From positions 1 through 64,000 of the forward strand of contig JAUJOZ010000021.1 in NCBI GenBank assembly GCA_030447415.1: a stretch of 64,000 nt of DNA, in the 5' to 3' direction. A program made the position numbers and the translations under genes. Positions 53,811 to 63,032 of the stretch are shown here, in pieces. Numbering within the stretch: the stretch's first letter is position 1; each line of letters begins with the position of its first letter. A model generated the notes under the pieces. The model saw nothing but the letters and a program-made list of their open reading frames with translations, did no database searches and was not told where the DNA came from. Source of the stretch: Thermomicrobiales bacterium. GTDB taxonomy: Bacteria; Chloroflexota; Chloroflexia; Thermomicrobiales; UBA6265.

Positions 53811-54770
53811 CTAATACCCGAGTCGCTTGTCGACCACGTTATGCAGTGAGTCGCCCCGAGCGTAGCGGCGAAGGTTGTCGCGTAGGATCTCGACGCAGCG
53901 CCGCTCCTTGGCGGCCGAGTCGCCGGCCAGGTGCGGCGTGATGATGAGATTCGGCGCGTCCCAAAGGGGGCTGTCGGGAGGCAGCGGCTCGTCCTCGGCG
54001 ACGTCGACGCCGGCGCCTGCCAAGCGGCCGGCGTGCAGCGCCATGGCGAGCGCGGCCTCGTCGACGATGCCACCGCGCGACACGACGATCAGGTAGGCGT
54101 CGGGCTTCATCCGCCTCAACATCTCCGCGTCGAGGAGGTGATGCGTCTCGGGCGTTAGCGGGGCGGCGACCACCATGACGTCGACCTGTTCGAGCAGGTC
54201 CGGTAAACGGCTGGGCGGCCACACCTCCTTGACGAACGGCCGCCCGTCCGTGGGGTGCGCGTCGACCGCCAGCACGCCCAGTTCGAAGGCGAGCGCGCGT
54301 TGCGCCACCGCCCGTCCCACGGCGCCAAAGCCGAGGACGCCCAACGCCGAGCCGCGGATCTCACGCGACGTGCCGTAGCCTTCCAGGCGCCCCCAATGCC
54401 GTTGGCGCTGCCACTCCAGGCAGGTCGGGATGCGGCGGGTCAACCCTAACAAGAGGGCGAAGACGTGCTCGCCGATCGAGGGACCGTGCGCGCCGCGGGT
54501 GTTGGTGAGCACAATGTCGCTCTCGACCAACTCGGGGATGTCCGCGACGAACTCGACGCCGGCGCTATGCGCCTGGATCCAACGCAAGGCGCGTCCCGCG
54601 GTAACGATCTCCGCGCTCGGGCGACCGTAGAGAATCTCCGCGTTCACGACCTCCGTCAGCACGTCGTCCGGTGTCCTCGCCCGGACGATCTTCAGGCCGA
54701 GCTCGTCCCGAACCTCGTCCAGCAGTCCAAAATGGGCCTCCCCTTCCGCCGCGGCCAGGACCAGCTTCAA
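53811..54770 (-). CDS. D-2-hydroxyacid dehydrogenase (NAD-dependent)
   Basis: 319-aa dehydrogenase. GSALGVLGFGAVGRAVAQRALAF is the NAD-binding GxGxxG, RGAHGPSIGEHVFALLLGL the helix before it, and VVSRGGIVDEAALAMALHAGRLAGAGVDVAEDEPLPPDSPLWDAPNLIITPHLAG holds the catalytic Glu/His pair. It reduces 2-keto acids or oxidises D-2-hydroxy acids. The TTG at 54770 is chosen as start because AGGAGG is seven bases upstream; the long open frame before it overlaps the aldolase gene. It lies 61 bases after that aldolase, which yields a pyruvate-type product. Confidence 0.88.
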   Translation of the reverse strand: MKLVLAAAEGEAHFGLLDEVRDELGLKIVRARTPDDVLTEVVNAEILYGRPSAEIVTAGRALRWIQAHSAGVEFVADIPELVESDIVLTNTRGAHGPSIGEHVFALLLGLTRRIPTCLEWQRQRHWGRLEGYGTSREIRGSALGVLGFGAVGRAVAQRALAFELGVLAVDAHPTDGRPFVKEVWPPSRLPDLLEQVDVMVVAAPLTPETHHLLDAEMLRRMKPDAYLIVVSRGGIVDEAALAMALHAGRLAGAGVDVAEDEPLPPDSPLWDAPNLIITPHLAGDSAAKERRCVEILRDNLRRYARGDSLHNVVDKRLGY

Positions 54771-54831
54771 GCCCGATTCCTCCTGTGCGATGACGTCGGC
54801 GCGGCGCTCAGTCCGTCGGCTCGCGATTAGG

Positions 54832-55662
54832 TCAGTAGCGGACAACCGCACCCTGGTCGCCGGTGGGGATCTCCTCACGTTCCGCGGGTCGCCAGTTGAC
54901 GGCCGCGAGGTCCTGGCGGAGGCCGCCAAGCATGTACCGGAGCTCGCTGGCCATAGCACAGAATCGGAAGCCCTCAGCCAGGCGCTGATTGACCCCCGCG
55001 GCATGGGAGCAGTGGACCCCCGGCGCCACACCGTGCCTGATGCACGTGTCACGGATGTGGTCGATGGCCTGGACGAGGGCGGGATCGTCACTTTCGAGTG
55101 GCACGCCGAGGCCGAGGCCCATCGAGGCGGCGAGGTCGTTCGGCCCGATGAAGCACGCGTCGACCCCTGGCACGCCGAGAATCTCGTCGGCATGCTCAAC
55201 CCCGGCGATATGCTCGATCTGAAGGACGAGCAGGATCTCGTCGTTGGCGTGGTGGTAGTAGTCGGTCGCGGCCGTGCCGAAGGAGAGACCGTGGCGGCCG
55301 CCGCCGACGCTGCGCTGACCGAGTGGCGGGTAGCGGGTCGCTGCTACCGCCTGCTCCGCCTCCTCCTTGGTCTTGACCATCGGAACGACCACACCCCACG
55401 CCCCGGCGTCGAGGGCGCGCTTGAAATGCTCAGGCGTGTTCCAGGGGATGCGCACCATCGGCGCTGTCCCCGAACCGGCCAGCGCGGTGAACATCTGGGC
55501 TAGGGTGCGGACGTCGATCGGGTTGTGCTCCGCGTCGGCGACGAGCCAGTCGAAGCCCAGCGCGCTGACGTACTCGGCCGCCTCCGGGCTCGGCAACGAG
55601 AGCCAGGTGCCGATCGACGCCTCGCCGGCTGCCAGCCGCCGTCGAACGTGATTCGCGCGCAT
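54832..55662 (-). CDS. HpcH/HpaI-family aldolase
   Basis: 276-aa class II aldolase; GTWLSLPSPEAAEYVSALGFDWLVADAEHNPID carries the catalytic His and metal Glu, with PMVRIPWN, GAWGVVVPMVKTKEEA, LVLQIEHIAGVEHADEIL and ACFIGPNDLAASMG as barrel motifs. ATG 55662 follows GGAGAGGG. It begins a minus-strand unit with the 2-hydroxyacid dehydrogenase and MFS genes. It is divergent from a sugar ABC transporter, consistent with breakdown of an imported sugar acid to pyruvate plus an aldehyde. Confidence 0.9.
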   Translation of the reverse strand: MRANHVRRRLAAGEASIGTWLSLPSPEAAEYVSALGFDWLVADAEHNPIDVRTLAQMFTALAGSGTAPMVRIPWNTPEHFKRALDAGAWGVVVPMVKTKEEAEQAVAATRYPPLGQRSVGGGRHGLSFGTAATDYYHHANDEILLVLQIEHIAGVEHADEILGVPGVDACFIGPNDLAASMGLGLGVPLESDDPALVQAIDHIRDTCIRHGVAPGVHCSHAAGVNQRLAEGFRFCAMASELRYMLGGLRQDLAAVNWRPAEREEIPTGDQGAVVRY

Positions 55663-56048
55663 GCGCTGTCCCTCTCCTACACCGGCCCCTCGCCGCTCGG
55701 CCGAGTCGCTGTCGCCCGGGATTGCTCCTGGGATTGTATGCGGAGCGAGACGGGGAGGTCGGCGCTGGTGCGCCGAGGGTTGACGCCCGGGAAGACCGGC
55801 CGTACCCTGTCCGCCCGCGCTAGGCCCGGATGCTGATGCCGGCCGGGATGGAGGAGGTCGGGTTTCGCTCGCACGGGAATGACCCGATCGCGCGGAACCC
55901 CTATCGCCACTCCTCGCCATTGCCGTCTCCGTCCGCCGGGGATGGCAGCGGTCGAGGTCGGTGTGCGGCGACGGCGGTGATCGGACTGCGACCCGGTGGC
56001 AAGGGCCGGGCCCCGTCGATGGCTCCGATGCGTGTCGAGGAGGACACC
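55663..56048. other. Divergent control region of the catabolic locus
   Basis: 386 bases between the aldolase and the sugar-binding protein genes. It must hold both promoters, but no clear -35/-10 pair or operator palindrome stood out. No regulator gene adjoins. Confidence 0.4.
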
Positions 56049-57440
56049 ATGAGCGACGAACGCGTCACCGAACTACTTCGAGAGGCGAAGGCGCTCCGCT
56101 ACTCCCGTCGCGGTATCTTGAAGCGAGCGGCAGCGCTCGGTCTCTCGGCGCCCGCCGTGAGTGCCGCGCTGGCCGCCTCGGCCGCCGCGGCACCTGGTGC
56201 CCGCAACTTCGGCAAGGCCCCGGCCCACCTCCAGGGCACCAAGCTGAACATCCTCGCGGGCACCTACTTTGTCCCGGCGGGCCAGGAGCACTACACGCAG
56301 CGCGCCCAGGCCTGGGGCGCCGAGAACGGCGTGGAGGTCACCGTCGACTATATCAACTGGCCCGATATTCAGGCTCGGATCGGGTCTGCGGTCTCAGGCG
56401 GCGCGGGTCCCGACATCGTGGAGATGCGGGACACCTGGCCGTATCTCTACTACAAGAACCTGGTTGACCTGAACGACCTGGCGATCCGCATCGGACAGGA
56501 GCGGGGCGGCTACTTTGACTGGGTGACCAACACGGCCTCCGTCGACGGGCACTGGTACAGCATCCCGGTCGGGCTGTCCAGTGCCGCCTACGCCTACCGC
56601 ACCAGCTACTTCGAGCAGGCCGGCGTTACCGATCCGGCCACCAACTTCCCCAAGACCTGGGAGGAGCTCTTCGCGGTCGGCAAGAACCTCAAAGCCATGG
56701 GCAAGCCGATCGGCCAGGCCCTCGGTCACAGCCTCGGTGACCCGCCGAACTTCTGCTACTCCTACATGTGGAGCTACGGCGCGATGGAGGTGATGGAGGA
56801 TGGCAAGACCGTCGCCTTCCACACCGACCAATTTGTCGACGGCATGACTAAGTTCGTCCAGGGCTGGAAGGACGCCTTCGACGACACCGGCCTCGCTTGG
56901 GATGACACGGTTAACAACCGGGCCTTCCTCTCCGATCAGATCTCGGCCACGATCAACGGCAGCAGTATCTATATTGCCGCCCAGGACCCCGAGGACGGCA
57001 ACCCGGACATCGCCGCCGACATGAACCACGCCGGCTTCCCCGCTGGACCCGCTGGTCGCTTCAACATCCTCGGCAGTTGGTCCTACGGCATCCTGAGTTA
57101 CTCGCCGAACCAGGAGGCCGCCCGCGCGTTCCTGGAATGGTGGTCCTCACCGGCGGAATACCAGGCGTGGCTGGAGGTGCAGCAGGGGTACATCATCCCG
57201 CCGGTGCCGCAGTTCGCCGAGCTTCCGATCTACACCGAGGATCCGAAGCTGGCGCCGTACCTGGAAGTCGTCGAGTACGGGCGTAACAAGGGGTTCGCCG
57301 GCCCGGCGAACCAGAAGTCGGCGACCGTGTCCAGCCAGTACATCATCGTCGACACCTTCGCCAACGCGGTCCAGTCGGGCGACGCCGAAGGGGCGATTCG
57401 CCGCGCCGCCCAGCAGTTGGAGCGGATCTACAGCCGGTAA
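56049..57440 (+). CDS. Sugar ABC transporter substrate-binding protein (family 1)
   Basis: 463-aa exported binding protein. RYSRRGILKRAAALGLSAPAVSAALAASAAAAPG is a twin-arginine-type signal. The mature part has LNILAGTYFVPAGQEHYTQRAQAWGAENGVEVTVDYINWPDIQARIGSAVSGGAGPDIVEM, typical of carbohydrate-binding family 1. FPKTWEELFAVGKNLKAMGKPIGQALG and the C-terminal WWSSPAEYQAWL fit. GAGGAGGA precedes ATG 56049. It heads an operon with two permeases. Confidence 0.92.
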   Translation: MSDERVTELLREAKALRYSRRGILKRAAALGLSAPAVSAALAASAAAAPGARNFGKAPAHLQGTKLNILAGTYFVPAGQEHYTQRAQAWGAENGVEVTVDYINWPDIQARIGSAVSGGAGPDIVEMRDTWPYLYYKNLVDLNDLAIRIGQERGGYFDWVTNTASVDGHWYSIPVGLSSAAYAYRTSYFEQAGVTDPATNFPKTWEELFAVGKNLKAMGKPIGQALGHSLGDPPNFCYSYMWSYGAMEVMEDGKTVAFHTDQFVDGMTKFVQGWKDAFDDTGLAWDDTVNNRAFLSDQISATINGSSIYIAAQDPEDGNPDIAADMNHAGFPAGPAGRFNILGSWSYGILSYSPNQEAARAFLEWWSSPAEYQAWLEVQQGYIIPPVPQFAELPIYTEDPKLAPYLEVVEYGRNKGFAGPANQKSATVSSQYIIVDTFANAVQSGDAEGAIRRAAQQLERIYSR

Positions 57441-57570
57441 CCTCGTGACGGCTGCGGGCTCTCGGGCGCGGGTTCCTGGTGGACCCGCGCCCTACCCCTG
57501 GCGATTCGTCATCCTCTGCACCCCGTGCTCCGCACTCCGCACCTGAGCTCCGCACCGGGAGGAGGGACCC

Positions 57571-58512
57571 GTGAGCGTAGTACCTGCCCGCGCACCGCGG
57601 GACATGACGGGCCAGCGGGGGTGGGGGGCGCGGCCTAAGGCGCTGCTCGAGCGCGAGGGCTTCCTGGCGTATCTCTTCATGACGCCGGGCGGCATCATCC
57701 TGCTGCTCTTCATGGCCTACCCGTTCTTTCTCGGGATCTACCTGTCGTTCACTGATCGCCTCGTTGGGTTCCCGGATTACAGCTTCGTCGGCCTCACGAA
57801 CTACCGGTATCTCCTCGACGACGTGATCTTCCGCGAGACGGTCAAGAACACCTTCATCTACGGCTTCTTCACGGTGCCGTTCAAGCTCCTGCTCGGGCTT
57901 GGGCTGGCGCTGCTCCTCAACCAGCACTTCCGCTTCAGTCGGGTATTGCGCGCCGGCCTACTGCTGCCATGGATCGTGCCGACGGCGCTCAGCAGTCTCG
58001 CCTGGCTGATGTTGTTCGACAGCGTACTCAGCCCCATCTCCTGGGTCTTGAAGGACTGGGGGGTCGTTGACTCGAACATCGCCTTCCTTGGGAGTGCGTT
58101 CAACGCACGGACGTCGATCTGCCTCGCCAACATCTGGCGTGGCGTCCCGTTCTTTGCCGTGTCGATCCTGGCAGGGTTGCAGGCGGTACCGCAGGACCTG
58201 CACGAGGCGGCGGCGCTCGATGGAGCGGGACCGTGGCAGCGCTTCCTCGCCGTGACGCTTCCGGTCATCCGCAACATCGTCCTTATTGCCACCCTCTTCT
58301 CGATCATCTGGACCTTCTCCGACTTCCAGTTGGTCTATGTACTGACCAAGGGTGGGCCCGCCAACGCGACGCACGTCTTCGGCACGTACGCCTACCAGAC
58401 CGGCATGACCCAATCCGCGATCGGTGAAGGCGCGGCTATTTCGCTCTACATGTTCCCGATCCTGGCGATCTTCGCGATCATCCTGCTTCGATACGTGCGA
58501 GCCGAGGACTGA
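57571..58512 (+). CDS. Sugar ABC transporter permease (MalF/UgpA type)
   Basis: 313 aa, six helices. LFMTPGGIILLLFMAYPFFLGIYLSFTDR is the usual first helix. The EAA loop DLHEAAALDGAGPWQRFLAVTLPVIRNIVLIATLFSIIWTFSDFQLVY contacts the ATPase. GTG 57571 is preceded by GGAGGAGGG. The ATPase subunit is not in the operon; a shared MsmK/UgpC-like ATPase elsewhere is expected. Confidence 0.92.
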   Translation: MSVVPARAPRDMTGQRGWGARPKALLEREGFLAYLFMTPGGIILLLFMAYPFFLGIYLSFTDRLVGFPDYSFVGLTNYRYLLDDVIFRETVKNTFIYGFFTVPFKLLLGLGLALLLNQHFRFSRVLRAGLLLPWIVPTALSSLAWLMLFDSVLSPISWVLKDWGVVDSNIAFLGSAFNARTSICLANIWRGVPFFAVSILAGLQAVPQDLHEAAALDGAGPWQRFLAVTLPVIRNIVLIATLFSIIWTFSDFQLVYVLTKGGPANATHVFGTYAYQTGMTQSAIGEGAAISLYMFPILAIFAIILLRYVRAED

Positions 58513-58575
58513 CGACGACGGGCGTGGTCCCGAGTACCGGGCGTCCACCGCTCGGGACTGAGGACGGAGGGCGAC

Positions 58576-59421
58576 ATGGTCGGCAGCAACACCTTTGGGC
58601 AGCGTCTCTTCAAGCTGTACTTGCCGCTCGTGTTCTACGCCGTCTTCCTCATGTTTCCGTTCGCGTGGATGCTGATCGTCTCGGTCAAGCCGGATAACGC
58701 CCTATTCGACACCAGCGCCAACCCGTTTCTGCTCACCGGCATCAGCCTCAAACACTACATCTTCCTGTTTGAGAAGACCGACTTCGTACGCTGGATTTGG
58801 AACACGGCGGTGGTGACCATCGGGTCAACGTTTCTTTCCCTGATCTGCAGCATCCTGATCGGCTACGCCCTTGGCCGCTTCCGCTTCCGCGGCGGCAACG
58901 TCATGGGCGTCGCCATCTTCCTTGCCTACCTCGTCCCGCCGACGCTGCTGTTCATCCCCCTGTCGCAGATCATCACCCGACTGAAGCTTTACAACGAGTA
59001 TTGGGCGCTGATCTTCACCTATCCGACCTTTCTGATTCCTTTTGCCGGCTGGCTGTTGATGGGCTACTTTCGCACCATCCCGATCGAGCTCGAGCAAGCG
59101 GCGATGGTGGACGGGGCGACCCGGTTGCAGGCGATGTGGCGGATCGTCCTGCCGCTAGCGCTGCCGGGGGTACTCTCCGCTGGGATCTTCTGCTTCACCC
59201 TCGGCTGGAACGAGTTCCTCTACGCCCTTGTCTTCATGGGTTCCGGCGAGATGAAGACGATGCCGGTCGGTGCCGTCAGCGACCTGATCCGGGCCGACGT
59301 GTTCCAATGGGGAGCGTTGATGGCGGCGGGGATCCTCGGTTCCGTCCCGGTCGCCGTCGCCTACTCCTTCTTCGTCGACAACTACATCTCGGGTCTCACC
59401 GCCGGTGCGACGAAGGGCTGA
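58576..59421 (+). CDS. Sugar ABC transporter permease (MalG/UgpE type)
   Basis: 281 aa, six helices; FPFAWMLIVSVKPDNALF, SLICSILIGYALGRFRFRGG and the EAA loop ELEQAAMVDGATRLQAMWRIVLPLALPGVLSAGIFCFTLGWNEFLYALVF are typical. GGAGGG lies before the ATG. It ends the transporter operon. Confidence 0.92.
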   Translation: MVGSNTFGQRLFKLYLPLVFYAVFLMFPFAWMLIVSVKPDNALFDTSANPFLLTGISLKHYIFLFEKTDFVRWIWNTAVVTIGSTFLSLICSILIGYALGRFRFRGGNVMGVAIFLAYLVPPTLLFIPLSQIITRLKLYNEYWALIFTYPTFLIPFAGWLLMGYFRTIPIELEQAAMVDGATRLQAMWRIVLPLALPGVLSAGIFCFTLGWNEFLYALVFMGSGEMKTMPVGAVSDLIRADVFQWGALMAAGILGSVPVAVAYSFFVDNYISGLTAGATKG

Positions 59422-59525
59422 TCCACCGCGGGGATGACTTGGGACAGCGAGGGCGCGTTGCCGGCCGTATCGGCCGTCGTTATCCCCTCGCGCCGCTCGC
59501 TGTCGCGGACCGAGCTCGTCGCACC

Positions 59526-59563
59526 GCCCGGTTCCGGCCGTGGCGGGCCCGGCGGAACCGGGC
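59526..59563 (+). terminator. Terminator-like inverted repeat after the sugar transporter; rest of the 390-base interval empty
   Basis: GCCCGGTTCCG (59526-59536) and CGGAACCGGGC (59553-59563) form a perfect 11-bp stem with a 16-nt loop about 105 bases past the permease stop. The remainder of 59422-59811 shows no gene or clear promoter. Confidence 0.5.
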
Positions 59564-59811
59564 TCCGTCAGGGTCGCTCCCGTCCCGAGCGTTTGACCGG
59601 GTGCCCGCTGGGCGGCGGTTGGTGGTGAGGGCAACTTCTCGGGGTCCCGGGTCGCGTCGCCGTCGACCAAGACCAGTTCTCCGGGCTCAGGGCCGTCATC
59701 ATGTCGCCCCGCCTCGACAAAGATCGCGCCTGGCGGCATCCTTGCGCGCATTGAACGTCCGTTCGCGCCATCGGACGGCGCGGCGTTGGCACAGTGGTGG
59801 AGCACCGAGCA

Positions 59812-60942
59812 ATGACCGAGATGGCGACGGGGCCCGGCGCGGTTCTCGCCTCCGCACGGCCGCGAACCCGCACCATGAAGGGGCTGGTGCTCGCCGGCGG
59901 CAAGGGATCCCGCCTCCGCCCCTTGACCGCCACCGGCGCCAAGCAGCTTGTTCCAGTCGCCAACAAGCCGGTTCTCTTCTACGCCCTGGAGCAGTTGGTC
60001 GCCGCCGGCGTGGAGGAGATCGGCATCGTCACCGGCGACACCGCCGCCCAGGTCGAGGCCGCGGTTGGTGACGGGGCATCCTTTGGCGCCCGCGTGACCT
60101 ATCTGCCCCAGGCGGCGCCGCTCGGCCTCGCTCACGCCATCCTGACCGCCCAGGACTACCTTGGCGACGACCCGTTCTGCATGTTCCTCGGCGACAACTT
60201 CCTCAAGCGGGGGATCGCTCCCTACGCCGCCCGCTTCGCCGCCGACGACTCGGCCGCCCAGATCCTGCTCAAGCGCGTCGACGACGCGACGGCCTTCGGC
60301 GTAGCGGTGCTCGATGAGAATGGACGTGTCCAGCGCCTGGTCGAGAAGCCGAAGCAGCCGATCTCCGACCTGGCCGTTATCGGTGTCTACTTCTTCGGAC
60401 CCGAGGTGCACGCCGTGACCCCCCGTCTCACCCCGTCGGCGCGGGGCGAACTGGAGATTACCGACGCCATCCAGGGCCTGGTCGACGCCGGCTACCCCGT
60501 TCGCTCCGCCGTCATCGACGACGACTGGATCGACACGGGCAAGAAAGACGACATGCTCGAAGCCAACCGGCTGGTGCTGGCAACCATCGGCCGGCGGATC
60601 GAGGGGACGGTCGATGCGGATTCGACCGTTGTCGGCGACGTCGTAATTGAGGCCGGAGCGCGCGTCGTCGCCAGTACAGTCCGTGGCCCGGCGATCATCG
60701 GCGCGGGTACGGAACTGCTCGATGCCTACGTTGGTCCCTTCACCGCCATCGGCCCCCGCTGCGAGCTGGTCGGTTGTGAGATCGAGCACTCCATCGTGCT
60801 GGAGGGGAGCGCCATCCGTGGCGTCCCCGCCCGCATCGCGGACTCCCTCATCGGCTGTGAGGTCGTGGTCGAGCGCTCGCCCTTGAAGCCGCAGGTGATC
60901 CGGCTCATGCTGGGCGACCACTCCCTCGTCGGGCTGGTCTAA
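59812..60942 (+). CDS. rmlA: Glucose-1-phosphate thymidylyltransferase, long form
   Basis: First step of dTDP-rhamnose synthesis: dTTP plus glucose-1-phosphate to dTDP-glucose. MKGLVLAGGKGSRLRPLTATGAKQLVPVANKPVLFYALEQL is the nucleotidyltransferase signature, with CMFLGDNFL and VEKPKQPISDLAVIGVYFF following. The C-terminal ~90 residues form left-handed beta-helix repeats (GTVDADSTVVGDVVIEAGARVVASTVRGPAIIGAG), which mark the long form. ATG 59875 opens the conserved part; ATG 59812, behind GTGGAG, is kept as the more likely ribosome start. Its stop overlaps the rmlD start. Confidence 0.9.
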   Translation: MTEMATGPGAVLASARPRTRTMKGLVLAGGKGSRLRPLTATGAKQLVPVANKPVLFYALEQLVAAGVEEIGIVTGDTAAQVEAAVGDGASFGARVTYLPQAAPLGLAHAILTAQDYLGDDPFCMFLGDNFLKRGIAPYAARFAADDSAAQILLKRVDDATAFGVAVLDENGRVQRLVEKPKQPISDLAVIGVYFFGPEVHAVTPRLTPSARGELEITDAIQGLVDAGYPVRSAVIDDDWIDTGKKDDMLEANRLVLATIGRRIEGTVDADSTVVGDVVIEAGARVVASTVRGPAIIGAGTELLDAYVGPFTAIGPRCELVGCEIEHSIVLEGSAIRGVPARIADSLIGCEVVVERSPLKPQVIRLMLGDHSLVGLV

Positions 60943-61985
60943 TGGAGCAATGGGTCCGGGCTGAGGGTGGCCGTGGCCACCCCGGCTTCTCCCCGGTGAG
61001 GGGAGTGGAGCCGTCCTCCAGGCACAGCCGGGGGGCGGAGGGGTCGCGCCTTGCTCTCGAAGGACGACGGGTGCTTGTAACCGGTGCCGCTGGGCAACTT
61101 GGGGGCTACCTCCGGCCGGCGCTCACGCTGGCGGGAGCGACGGTGGTCGGTCTGGGTGCGCGGCCGGGCGAGGGGGTCGACGCGATCGCGGACATCACCG
61201 ACGCCCCCGGGACCCTGCACACGATTGGGGCGGCACGACCCGACGCCGTGATCCACGCCGCAGCCTATACCGATGTCGACGGCTGCGAGCGCAACCCGGC
61301 CATGGCAGAGGCGGTCAACGCCGGGGGGGCACGCCACGTCGCTGAGGCGGCGCAGCAGGCCGGCGCCTACCTCGTCGCCGTCGGCACCGACTTTGTCTTC
61401 GCCGGCGACGGCGGCGCGCCCTACGCCGAGGGGGCCGAGCCACGTCCCATCTCCGTCTATGGGGCGACCAAGCTGGCCGGCGAGCGGGCGGCGCTTGCCG
61501 CCGATCCGGGGTTCGCCGTCGCACGCACCGCCTGGCTCTACGGCGGCGCCGGCAAGCACTTTCCGCGCACCGTCCTGTCGGTCCTCCGCGATCGCGGCCG
61601 TATGGCGGTGGTGGACGACGAGGCCGGCAGCCCGACGTTTGCCGCCGACCTCGCCGAGGCGCTGGTCGCGCTCGTCGCTGCCGGCGCCGCGGGCGTGTTT
61701 CACTTGGTGAATGAGGGGAGGGCGACACGGCACGAGCTAGCGCGCGCGGTCGCCACCGGTGCGGGGCTCGACCCAATCGGCGTGGAGCCGACAACGACGG
61801 CGGCGTTCCTCGCCACGCATCCCCTCGCGGCGAAACGGCCCGGCGACAGCACGCTTGTGAACGCTCGGGCCGCCGCCCTCGGTATCCGCCCCCGACCATG
61901 GCGACAGGCCGTTGAGGCGTACGTGTCCCGCCTCGCGGTCGAGATGGGAATCGGACCGGAAATGCGGCAAGCGAAGGAGGCCTAG
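60942..61985 (+). CDS. rmlD: dTDP-4-dehydrorhamnose reductase
   Basis: 347-aa SDR enzyme, last step to dTDP-L-rhamnose. RRVLVTGAAGQLGGYLRPAL binds NAD(P)H; VIHAAAYTDVDGCERNPAMAEAVNAGGARHVAEAAQQAGAYLVAVGTDFVFAGDGGAPYAE and VYGATKLAGE (YxxxK) are diagnostic. The ATG overlaps the rmlA stop by one base (TAATG), but it gives a non-conserved ~38-residue head. A later start inside the head is possible though none is clearly better. Confidence 0.9.
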   Translation: MEQWVRAEGGRGHPGFSPVRGVEPSSRHSRGAEGSRLALEGRRVLVTGAAGQLGGYLRPALTLAGATVVGLGARPGEGVDAIADITDAPGTLHTIGAARPDAVIHAAAYTDVDGCERNPAMAEAVNAGGARHVAEAAQQAGAYLVAVGTDFVFAGDGGAPYAEGAEPRPISVYGATKLAGERAALAADPGFAVARTAWLYGGAGKHFPRTVLSVLRDRGRMAVVDDEAGSPTFAADLAEALVALVAAGAAGVFHLVNEGRATRHELARAVATGAGLDPIGVEPTTTAAFLATHPLAAKRPGDSTLVNARAAALGIRPRPWRQAVEAYVSRLAVEMGIGPEMRQAKEA

Positions 61986-61988
61986 CGG

Positions 61989-63032
61989 GTGCGAATTCTG
62001 GTCACCGGCGGCGCCGGATTCATTGGCTCCAGCTACGTCCGGCGCGTGCTGGCCCACCACCCCGCGGATGAGGTGGTGACCCTCGATCTGCTGTCCTACG
62101 CCGGACGCCTGTCTAACCTGGAGGGGATCCGCGACGACCCGCGCCACCGCTTCGTCCGAGGGGACATCGCGGACGCGGACCTTGTCGACGGACTCGTAGC
62201 GGAGTGTGACGCGGTTGTTAACTTCGCGGCCGAAACGCACGTTGACCGCTCGCTCCTTGACCCGGCGGCCTTCGTCCGCGCCAACGTGACGGGGGTGATG
62301 ACCCTGCTGGAGGCCGTGCGCCGCCATGCCAAGCGAATGCTCCAGGTCAGCACCGACGAGGTCTATGGCGACGTGGAGCCGGGTCGCTTCTCGGTCGAAC
62401 CCGATCCGCTCCTGCCCCGCTCGCCCTACGCCGCCGCCAAGGCGGGCGGGGAGTTGATGTGCCGCGCGTACGTCGTCTCTTACGGAACGGATGTGGTGAT
62501 CACGCGCGGCTGCAACACGATCGGCCCCCGGCAGTACCCGGAGAAGATGGTTCCATTGTTCGTCACCAATGCGCTCACCGACCAGCCCCTTCCTGTCTAC
62601 GGCGACGGCATGCAGGTCCGCGATTGGCTCCACGCCGAGGACCACGCCGCCGCGGTGGATCTGGTGTTGCGTCAGGGCCGAGCTGGTGAGAGCTACAACG
62701 TCGGCGCGGGCAACGAGCGACCGAACCTCGACGTGGTGCGAGCCCTCCTGGCCCACCTCGGCAAGCCGGAATCGCTCGTCGTCCACGTGCCGGACCGGCC
62801 CGGTCACGACCGACGCTACGCACTCGACTGGGGCAAGATCCGGCGCGAGCTCGGATGGCGACCGACGCGCGATTTTGAGCGGACGCTTGCCGACACGATC
62901 GACTGGTACGTCACGAACTCGGAGTGGTGGGGCGCGATCCGGCGTGGCACCGACGACTTCGCCACCTACTACGAGCGGCAGTACGGCTGGCGGCTCGCGG
63001 TCGCCGGTGCGTCGGGCACAGGGGCGAGATGA
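61989..63032 (+). CDS. rmlB: dTDP-glucose 4,6-dehydratase
   Basis: 347-aa extended SDR. RILVTGGAGFIGSSYVRRVLAHHPADEVVTLDLLSYAGRLSNLEGI, VVNFAAETHVDRSLLDPAAFVRANVTGVMTLLEAVR, QVSTDEVYGDVE and SPYAAAKAGGE (YxxxK) are present. GNNTIGPRQYPEK normally positions substrate; here it reads GCNTIGPRQYPEK. GTG 61989 follows rmlD by 3 bases. The stop overlaps the next ATG. Confidence 0.94.
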   Translation: MRILVTGGAGFIGSSYVRRVLAHHPADEVVTLDLLSYAGRLSNLEGIRDDPRHRFVRGDIADADLVDGLVAECDAVVNFAAETHVDRSLLDPAAFVRANVTGVMTLLEAVRRHAKRMLQVSTDEVYGDVEPGRFSVEPDPLLPRSPYAAAKAGGELMCRAYVVSYGTDVVITRGCNTIGPRQYPEKMVPLFVTNALTDQPLPVYGDGMQVRDWLHAEDHAAAVDLVLRQGRAGESYNVGAGNERPNLDVVRALLAHLGKPESLVVHVPDRPGHDRRYALDWGKIRRELGWRPTRDFERTLADTIDWYVTNSEWWGAIRRGTDDFATYYERQYGWRLAVAGASGTGAR

